Assembly (NCBI GenBank): GCA_016764435.1
Contig: JAESRX010000009.1
Coordinates: 1-64,000 of the forward strand
Source: Flavobacteriaceae bacterium
Lineage (GTDB): Bacteria > Bacteroidota > Bacteroidia > Flavobacteriales > Flavobacteriaceae
Direction of reading: 5' to 3'
Length of the DNA stretch: 64,000 nucleotides
Below, one piece after another: positions 57,726 to 64,000 of this stretch (its first letter is position 1; the number at the start of each line of letters is the position of its first letter). The translations under genes and the position numbers were made by a program. The notes below the pieces were generated by a model. It saw only the letters and a program-made list of their open reading frames with translations. It had not been told where the DNA came from and made no database searches.

Positions 57726-59210
57726 TTAGAACCATTCTCTTCTCTTTTTAAACAAGGCCGTTACGAGCTCATTTGCATCCTTAGATATTCTTAAATAATA
57801 GACCACTAAAAAATACAACACCGTAACAATCCCACTTTTACACAGGATGTTTACCCATGGATTAAAGTTAAAATCCCAAGTTACAAATCCGGCATAAAAC
57901 ACGATGAGCACCACCGCTAAGAGCATCGACTTATGACTAAACGGAGAGAACTTAAAGGTAGATTTCACAAACCACAACTTGAGCGTATTAAACACCAACA
58001 CCACTATAAATGTAGAAAATGCCGCTCCATTCATTCCCATTGTCGGAATTAAATAACTATTTAAAAAATAGACACTCAAAGCCATTAAAACCCCATAAGG
58101 AAGTAGGACACGAAAATGGGAAGAATTAGAAATAATAGCCCCGTTATTCCCTAAGATCATATGGTATAATTTGGTCAATGAAATCATCAAGACAATAGGA
58201 ATTCCAAGTGTATAATTTTCCGTGTGCAAGGTCGATTCCATAAAAGCATACAGCTGTCGGATATTTACATTGATTAAAATAAACAACCATCCGGAGACTA
58301 ACATCAAATTAATAGAGATTTGCTTATAAAGAGAGGCTATTTTCTTCCAATCGTTTTGATTGATGGCCAATGCCGTGATTGGATTTACTATTTGAGACAT
58401 CGCCCTTCCAGGCATTTCTACGACAGATCCTATATAAATAGCCACCGAGTAATACGCAGTAATGGCAATCGCTTCATGCTGTGGCAACATGAATTTATCG
58501 ATATCTAATAAAATGGTACCCGCAGAACCCGCCAGAATAACATAAGAAGTATATTTTAAAATAGCGCCTAAATTAGCGGGAACTTGCCATCTTAGGACTG
58601 GTTTTCTCAAGTAAAAAGCATAGCACATCATCAATAATACACGTACAAAATAACCTGCCGTGAGAAAATAGATAAAGGCTGTTTTTGAAAATAAACCGGC
58701 ACTAAATCCGATCAATAAAAAAAAGACAACGGCCCTAGGAAAAATCTCCTTTAATAAGTTTCCAAATACCGATTTGAGTTGCACTTTAGACCAGGCATAA
58801 AATATTTCAAAATAGGCCGTAGCCACGGCGATGAGATAAATAACAAATGTATATTGCTTTACGATCGGGTTTTCTACCGAGAGCCATTCGGAAATAGCCT
58901 CATAAAAAAGGTTTCCAATGAAGGCAAAAGGAAGCGCGATAAACAGTGGCATAACAAGCATCGTAAATAAAAACCTATCCTGTTCTTTCGGATCGGTATA
59001 GCCTGCATAAAATTTAATAATGGTGTATTGCACCCCAAATGCCGTTAGTGGCATTAATAAATTAGAACTAGACAATAAAAAGGTCACCAAGCCATAGTAT
59101 TCCTCTTGTAAAAATCGAGGATAAAACCAAATAGTATTGACTGCACCAATGGCAAACCCTACAATTATAAGGAGCGTATTTTTAAACGATTGCTTGAGTA
59201 CTATTCCCAT
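57726..59210 (-). CDS. Polysaccharide flippase (Wzx-like, MOP superfamily)
   Basis: A 494-residue inner-membrane protein with 12-14 hydrophobic helices spread over its length. The N-terminal GIVLKQSFKNTLLIIVGFAIGAVNTIWFYPRFLQEEYYG pattern, where helix 1 is followed by a Phe/Tyr-rich turn, is typical of flavobacterial lipopolysaccharide/O-unit flippases. It is the last gene of a polysaccharide operon, 12 bases after the epimerase. The exported unit is unknown. Confidence 0.88.
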   Translation of the reverse strand: MGIVLKQSFKNTLLIIVGFAIGAVNTIWFYPRFLQEEYYGLVTFLLSSSNLLMPLTAFGVQYTIIKFYAGYTDPKEQDRFLFTMLVMPLFIALPFAFIGNLFYEAISEWLSVENPIVKQYTFVIYLIAVATAYFEIFYAWSKVQLKSVFGNLLKEIFPRAVVFFLLIGFSAGLFSKTAFIYFLTAGYFVRVLLMMCYAFYLRKPVLRWQVPANLGAILKYTSYVILAGSAGTILLDIDKFMLPQHEAIAITAYYSVAIYIGSVVEMPGRAMSQIVNPITALAINQNDWKKIASLYKQISINLMLVSGWLFILINVNIRQLYAFMESTLHTENYTLGIPIVLMISLTKLYHMILGNNGAIISNSSHFRVLLPYGVLMALSVYFLNSYLIPTMGMNGAAFSTFIVVLVFNTLKLWFVKSTFKFSPFSHKSMLLAVVLIVFYAGFVTWDFNFNPWVNILCKSGIVTVLYFLVVYYLRISKDANELVTALFKKRREWF

Positions 59211-59222
59211 CGTAGTATTTTT

Positions 59223-60308
59223 TTATGCGTCTATTAATTGTTGGATTTCCTTGACAATAGTGCTCCCAATGTCCTCACCAAATAAATCCATAGAGAAATC
59301 GCTTTCTTTCGTTTTAAATGCAGTGTAAGCATCTACCATTTTTTTCGGATCACTTCCTACAATACACGCAAAATGATGCTGTACCAATTCCACCCACTCG
59401 GTTTCTGTACGTGCAATTACACAATGCTTTTTATGAAAAAAGGCTTCTTTCTGCAAACCGCCACTGTCCGTCACCACTAAAGAGCAATGCTTTAACAGCT
59501 CCATCATGTCAAAATAACCCACAGGAGGAATGCATGTAATATTATAATGCAGCTGGTGTTTCTCTAACAGTGCCTTAGTTCTAGGATGTAAAGGAACAAT
59601 TACCTGTTCCTTTTTTGCTATTTCTTCCAATCCCTGAAAAATGGCCTTTAATTTAGAAAGGTCATCTGTGTTTTCTTGCCGGTGGATGGTCGCCAAAACA
59701 AAAGGGGTGTTTGTGAGCCCTAAGCGAGCAATTAGCTTAGATTTTTCTGCAGAAAAACGACTGTAATACTGGACGGCATCTTTCATAATATCACCACTAT
59801 TCACTACCCTATTCTCTATATTTCCATAACCTTCTAATTCCAAATTATCCATCGCTTGCTGGGTAGGACAGATTAACAAATCAGAAATTCTATCCGTTAG
59901 AATTCTGTTAATTTCTTCTGGCATTTGCATATTAAAAGAACGTAAACCTGCTTCAATATGCACCAATTTAATGCCTAATTTTTTCGCTGCCAATGCGCCA
60001 GCTAATGTAGAATTTGTATCCCCAAAAACCACCACAGCTTCCGGCTTTTCAAGAAGTAACACTTGTTCTATTTCCGTCAACATTTGACCTGTCATCGCAC
60101 CATGCGACAATCCATTAATGTTTAAATGATACTTAGGCGTAGGAATGCCCATTTCTTCAAAAAACACCGCACTCATATTGGCATCATAATGCTGTCCTGT
60201 ATGGATAATTACTTCCGTTATGGTAGCACATTTAGCGAGTTCTCTACTTAACACGGCTCCTTTTATAAACTGGGGGCGTGCGCCTAATATGGTGACTATT
60301 TTTTTCAA
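59223..60308 (-). CDS. wecB: UDP-N-acetylglucosamine 2-epimerase (non-hydrolysing)
   Basis: A 361-residue enzyme interconverting UDP-GlcNAc and UDP-ManNAc for surface glycans. Motifs in order: ILGARPQFIKGAVLSREL, GDTNSTLAGALAAKKLGIK, HIEAGLRSFN, PEEINRILTDRISD, and the nucleotide-binding TDSGGLQKEAFF. The gene is 8 bases downstream of a glycosyltransferase, consistent with ManNAc or a derivative in the glycan. Confidence 0.95.
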   Translation of the reverse strand: MKKIVTILGARPQFIKGAVLSRELAKCATITEVIIHTGQHYDANMSAVFFEEMGIPTPKYHLNINGLSHGAMTGQMLTEIEQVLLLEKPEAVVVFGDTNSTLAGALAAKKLGIKLVHIEAGLRSFNMQMPEEINRILTDRISDLLICPTQQAMDNLELEGYGNIENRVVNSGDIMKDAVQYYSRFSAEKSKLIARLGLTNTPFVLATIHRQENTDDLSKLKAIFQGLEEIAKKEQVIVPLHPRTKALLEKHQLHYNITCIPPVGYFDMMELLKHCSLVVTDSGGLQKEAFFHKKHCVIARTETEWVELVQHHFACIVGSDPKKMVDAYTAFKTKESDFSMDLFGEDIGSTIVKEIQQLIDA

Positions 60309-60316
60309 TTACTTAC

Positions 60317-61612
60317 TTATTTAGTGGTTGCTTGTACCAAAGTACATATTATTTTTGAGAGTGATTTTGTCAAGTTTTTTCTATGAAATTGTTCTATATC
60401 CTGCGCAGTACTCACTAAGACCTTCTTTTTATAATCCTTGTAAAAATCTAGCAATGTCTTTTTTAAGCGCTCCTTTTCAGTAAAACCGACACAAACCCCT
60501 GCCTTACAATCCCTTAAAATAGCCGCTAAATCACCTTCCCTAGGCGCCAAAGCAATTATAGGGCGATGTGCATTTAAATACTCAAATATTTTCCCTGTTA
60601 AAATCCCCTTTGCACTGGGCACGTTATTTACAGAAAGTAATAATACCTGTGATTTTTTTTGAAATTCCAATACCTGCTCATGCGGTACATAATTAGTAAT
60701 CGTCACCTGCGCTTCCAATCCATGCGCTTTTATAGAGGTCCGTACTTCAGGCGCAATTTTACCGATTAAATTCAAGGTAAAATCATTTTCAAACTCTTTA
60801 CTCTCTTGGCATAATTCAGAAATAGCCTCCCATAAAATAGCATGGTTTCTATCATTATTCATCAAGCCTATATGGGTCAAGCTAAATTTCAGGTCCAATA
60901 CCGCCTCGGCTGTAAACTCCGGTGTAGTATCAAAACCATTGTAAATAACATGGGTGTTTTTATTGAGTTTTTGATATGTTTCTTGCATGGTTTTCCCTAC
61001 CACTAATACCGCATCTGCGGTCTGAACCACCGCTTTCTCCAGTTGGAAATGTCGTTTTTTAGAGGCCACAGTCAAGGGCAATTGATGAAAATAATCAATG
61101 TCCGTCCATGGGTCTCTAAAATCTGCGATCCAAGGAAGCTTAGACGCCTCTTTTAACGCTTTTGCTATCAAATGGACACTATGTGGCGGCCCTGTAGATA
61201 TAAGCAGGTCCACATGGTGTTCCTGCACATAGGTTTTCAATCTTTTTACAGAAGGCTGAATCCAAAATTTACGCGCATCAGGAATAAAATAGTTGGCCCT
61301 TATATATTGCATTATTTTACCAGCGACAGAAGGATTTGGGTTTAAAAAACCGGCACTTACACCTTTGTTTTTACTTCCTAAAAACGAAAACAAATCATTG
61401 GGTTCCCAAATAGGTTGCCTGAGCACCTCCACGCCTTTAGGTATTTCATTCTTCAAGCTTTCATCACAGATGGCATAAGAAGGATTGTCTACGGTAAACA
61501 CAATCGGTTCTATGCCAAAATCTCGTAAATATTTTACAAATTTTAACCAGCGTTGTACGCCAGACCCACCTGCTGGTGGCCAATAATAAGTTATGATGAG
61601 TGCTTTTATCAC
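60317..61612 (-). CDS. Glycosyltransferase family 4 (GT-B)
   Basis: About 431 residues. The opening VIKALIITYYWPPAGGSGVQ is typical of GT4 enzymes of surface polysaccharide clusters; the C-terminal half has the nucleotide-binding and late EYLNAHRPIIALAPREGDLA segments. I propose the GTG at 61612, placed one base after the preceding gene's TAA (TAAGGTG); an ATG at 61639 is possible but overlaps that gene by 26 bases. Donor and acceptor sugars are unknown. Confidence 0.85.
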   Translation of the reverse strand: MIKALIITYYWPPAGGSGVQRWLKFVKYLRDFGIEPIVFTVDNPSYAICDESLKNEIPKGVEVLRQPIWEPNDLFSFLGSKNKGVSAGFLNPNPSVAGKIMQYIRANYFIPDARKFWIQPSVKRLKTYVQEHHVDLLISTGPPHSVHLIAKALKEASKLPWIADFRDPWTDIDYFHQLPLTVASKKRHFQLEKAVVQTADAVLVVGKTMQETYQKLNKNTHVIYNGFDTTPEFTAEAVLDLKFSLTHIGLMNNDRNHAILWEAISELCQESKEFENDFTLNLIGKIAPEVRTSIKAHGLEAQVTITNYVPHEQVLEFQKKSQVLLLSVNNVPSAKGILTGKIFEYLNAHRPIIALAPREGDLAAILRDCKAGVCVGFTEKERLKKTLLDFYKDYKKKVLVSTAQDIEQFHRKNLTKSLSKIICTLVQATTK

Positions 61613-61613
61613 C

Positions 61614-62801
61614 TTAGACGATATTTTTATATAATTCAATCAAATTTTTAGAGGCTTTCTCCCAGCAAAACTCCTCTACAATAAATGCTTTCCCGTTTGC
61701 GCCCATAGTAGCTCTCAGCGCATCATCCTGTAACAAAACAGTTACTTTCTCAGAAAAATCCGTCGCGTTGCGTTCTCTATGTACCAATCCTGTTTGAGTC
61801 CGTTCTATCAATGTTTTCTGAGCCGTAGCATCACTGACCAATAAGGGTTTTTCAAAACTCATGTATTGAAATAATTTATTGGCATAGGCTACATCGTGCT
61901 GTATATTTCGGTGCAAGGGCGATAAACAAATAGTGCTTGCCATAATATACGATGGAAATAAGGCTACATTTTGCCAACCTTCAAAATCTACATAAGACGT
62001 ACAATTTAACGCTTTCACTTGTTTTTTCAACACCGCATCTGAGGAATTTTTTCCTACAATCACTAATTTGATCCTTGGAAATTTAGCCCTCAATAAAGGC
62101 ATCGCTTCTATCACTGTTTGCAACCCTCTACGGAGTCCCGTATCACCAAGGTATAATAATACCTGATTGTTTTTATAGCGATCTATTATTTGTGAATCAA
62201 TCTGTGCATCTTCATAAAAAGACGCCAATACGGTATTGGGAACCAATTTAATTTTAGAGGCACTGATTTGTGTACGTCCGACCACTTCCGCTATGAATTC
62301 ATTGGAAACTGTAATAACATTTGTGGCCTTATGAATGAATTCTTCTTCCTTTTTTTTCCATCGTTTGGAGGAAATTAAATACTTTCCCGGAAACTTTTGA
62401 GTATGCGGATAGTATTTTAATATCTCTGGCATATTGTCGTGTAAATCCAACACTGTTGGCAATTTTAACGTTTTATTTGCCCAGAAAGCCGCCTCTGCTA
62501 CACGGATGTCGTGTATGTGTATCACGTCAATCGCATTGTCCTTTAAAAAAGAGTGAATTGCTCCTTTTAAAAGCATAGAATACACGGGGATTGTATAGGC
62601 CAAGGCCGATAATTTATAGGTAATTTTATTAGACAGATGCCTTTTCACCTGAATCCCACGAATCTCCTCCTCCAGCTGTTCACCACCATAAGTAAGGCAA
62701 AACAAAAATACATTATGTCCTTCTTTTAGTAAAGAAACAGCTTCGTTTTCCACCCTTGGATCGGGAGGAAATGTCTTGTCCAATAGCATTCCTATATTCA
62801 T
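61614..62801 (-). CDS. Glycosyltransferase family 4 (GT-B)
   Basis: A 395-residue GT-B enzyme. The N-domain reads MNIGMLLDKTFPPDPRVENE; the C-domain has LLYLGDTGLRRGLQTVIEAM, VIVGKNSSD and the donor-binding NKLFQYMSFEKPLLVSDA. Together with the next gene it would extend a surface glycan. It is one base away from the YfhO-like gene upstream and coupled to the following glycosyltransferase. Confidence 0.92.
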   Translation of the reverse strand: MNIGMLLDKTFPPDPRVENEAVSLLKEGHNVFLFCLTYGGEQLEEEIRGIQVKRHLSNKITYKLSALAYTIPVYSMLLKGAIHSFLKDNAIDVIHIHDIRVAEAAFWANKTLKLPTVLDLHDNMPEILKYYPHTQKFPGKYLISSKRWKKKEEEFIHKATNVITVSNEFIAEVVGRTQISASKIKLVPNTVLASFYEDAQIDSQIIDRYKNNQVLLYLGDTGLRRGLQTVIEAMPLLRAKFPRIKLVIVGKNSSDAVLKKQVKALNCTSYVDFEGWQNVALFPSYIMASTICLSPLHRNIQHDVAYANKLFQYMSFEKPLLVSDATAQKTLIERTQTGLVHRERNATDFSEKVTVLLQDDALRATMGANGKAFIVEEFCWEKASKNLIELYKNIV

Positions 62802-62802
62802 C

Positions 62803-64000
62803 CTAAACTCTTTTTTTTCTATAGTCCCTAAAAAACCAAAGACCGGCTATTCCTACTAACAGTATAAAACTCACCAAGCTGATCAATCCTCCGGTGGCAA
62901 TTACAGTCGGTTCAAATTTAAAGACTAGCGTATGCCTTCCTGCTGGAATTTCCATGGCGCGCAAGACATAATTAGCTCTAAAATGTGTTGTTTTTTCTCC
63001 ATCCAAATAGGCATTCCATCCCGGCTGGTAATACATTTCTGAAAACACTGCCAATTGTGGTGTGGTCGCAAATGTTTTATACTGTAATTCATTCGCTTTA
63101 TAATGCGTCAATTTAATAATTGCCGTGCTATCCTTTGGAATGTTTAATTCGGTAGGAGTGAATTGTTTTTCATTGACAATCAACTCGTTTTTCGAATCAA
63201 AAATTTCACTTTTCAAGCCCTGAATTTCCGCATTCGCAGTCCCAACCATTTTAATTTTGGAAACAAACCATGCATTCCCATTGGCCTCCGTATTTTGTTC
63301 TGCATTTAAGCGTCCTTCTTCCCCTGTAAATATAAAATACTTGACATTTAACATGTTTAAAACCTCCATGTTATTACTGGCAATATGGTGGTAATACAAT
63401 TCCTGATAACGACCTGGTTTGGCCGCATGATACCCTCCTATAGATTTATGAAAATAAGAAGTTGCCCCATCATTCATTGGATTTCCAGATAAATTTGCCA
63501 CGCGGTAATAACTGGTATCTTTTAATATTTCCTTATCAATCGCAGTAGCAACAAACGGTTTATCTACTTTACGTGCCGCTATAAAATTAGTTTCATTGAC
63601 GTAATTATAAGCGACCGTAGTCATGTCAAATAATAACAATCCTCCCATCAAAAGAATACTTAGATCTCTTTTTAATTTCTCTTGTAAAAACAGCCATAAC
63701 ACTCCAGCTGCCGCTACTACTAATAATAATGTTCTTAAACTATCTGAAAAAAACATCGCTTTTCGATCCGTCTGAATCGCATCTGCTAACCCTGGAAGCA
63801 TTTGATCATACTGCCCATCCCCGACTCCAATAAAATCGAAAACCGTAGTCCCTAAAACCATAAATAAGGTGGCCAAACCACCGGTAATAAGCACTGAATA
63901 TTTTAAATATTTTAGTTTAATTTCTTTCGGTATACCTTCCGACAATAACTCTTTTAAGCCGAGTATTCCCAGTAAAGGAATGGCTATTTCAACCATAACT
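62803..64000 (-). CDS. YfhO-family membrane protein (C-terminal part)
   Basis: Only the last ~400 residues are in the window; the gene continues beyond 64000. Visible are hydrophobic helices near 30-48, 85-105 and 110-130, a long extracytoplasmic domain (VLNMLNVKYFIFTGEEGRL ... FSEMYYQPGWNAYLDGEKTT ... ILRAMEIPAG-like end), and a last helix LISLVSFILLVGIAGLWFF. The 'PGWxAxxDG' motif is characteristic of YfhO/GT-C-like proteins, which may transfer sugars to lipid-linked or teichoic polymers. Confidence 0.85.
   Translation of the reverse strand, partial: VMVEIAIPLLGILGLKELLSEGIPKEIKLKYLKYSVLITGGLATLFMVLGTTVFDFIGVGDGQYDQMLPGLADAIQTDRKAMFFSDSLRTLLLVVAAAGVLWLFLQEKLKRDLSILLMGGLLLFDMTTVAYNYVNETNFIAARKVDKPFVATAIDKEILKDTSYYRVANLSGNPMNDGATSYFHKSIGGYHAAKPGRYQELYYHHIASNNMEVLNMLNVKYFIFTGEEGRLNAEQNTEANGNAWFVSKIKMVGTANAEIQGLKSEIFDSKNELIVNEKQFTPTELNIPKDSTAIIKLTHYKANELQYKTFATTPQLAVFSEMYYQPGWNAYLDGEKTTHFRANYVLRAMEIPAGRHTLVFKFEPTVIATGGLISLVSFILLVGIAGLWFFRDYRKKRV

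Overview
The window looks like a chromosomal segment of a marine-type Flavobacteriaceae (Bacteroidota). The sequence is AT-rich by eye. Many genes are preceded by the Bacteroidota -7 element TAnnTTTG, some with a TTG/TTTG about 19-20 bases upstream, and Shine-Dalgarno sequences are weak. Family content also fits: a CHU_C (gliding/type IX secretion) C-terminal domain, 2TM-domain proteins, an RND pump fused to TolC, a long-form GAPDH and a monomeric isocitrate dehydrogenase. I cannot fix the genus.

Layout. 0-6 kb, mostly minus strand: start of rpsA, a LytTR response regulator, a 2TM protein, a LytS-type histidine kinase carrying its own 2TM domain, a frameshifted DUF2141 gene and an ABC-2 exporter. 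6.0-7.8 kb: an AT-rich island with the decayed remains of a polymorphic toxin (zincin-like) joined to an immunity-like protein. 8-14.4 kb: heavy-metal efflux (His-rich small protein, CzcA/CusA-TolC fusion, CzcB/CusB adaptor). 14.5-19.3 kb: an OB-fold-like lipoprotein, then a DoxX/TetR/NAD(P)-binding/nitroreductase/YqhD operon that looks like electrophile or aldehyde detoxification. 19.5-43.4 kb: housekeeping genes (ligA, gapdh, htrA, dapF-GNAT-mltG, rsmI-like, LMW-PTP, dnaA, thioesterase, yigZ, isoaspartyl peptidase, EamA, ribD, prmC, trmD, rplS, icd, mscS, an ATP-grasp protein), with a repeat-rich intergenic region at 27.9-28.6 kb.

43.5-56.8 kb is the most unusual part: eight consecutive secreted proteins built like phage tail fibres, plus a 46-codon remnant of a ninth, ending in a CHU_C protein. 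Seven share an N-terminal module (A-[SA]-E-G-D ... Y-[IL]-G-L-x-[ND]-G-x-Y), followed by tail-fibre motifs (DAATKxYVD; a 'YxxDGxLxxxRxxxG' motif; 'GxxLSSTGxxTxW') and one of three kinds of C-terminal head. I read this as a modular surface adhesin or fibre array that diversifies by swapping heads. That reading is inference. 57.7-64 kb, minus strand: surface polysaccharide genes (flippase, UDP-GlcNAc 2-epimerase, two GT4 glycosyltransferases, a YfhO-like membrane protein cut by the window end).

Other points: three genes (8053, 24761, 37481) have a -7 box that ends 4-6 bases before the start codon, implying leaderless mRNAs. yigZ seems to lack any ATG/GTG/TTG at its conserved start. Three broken frames all sit at homopolymer runs, so sequencing error must be excluded before they are called pseudogenes.
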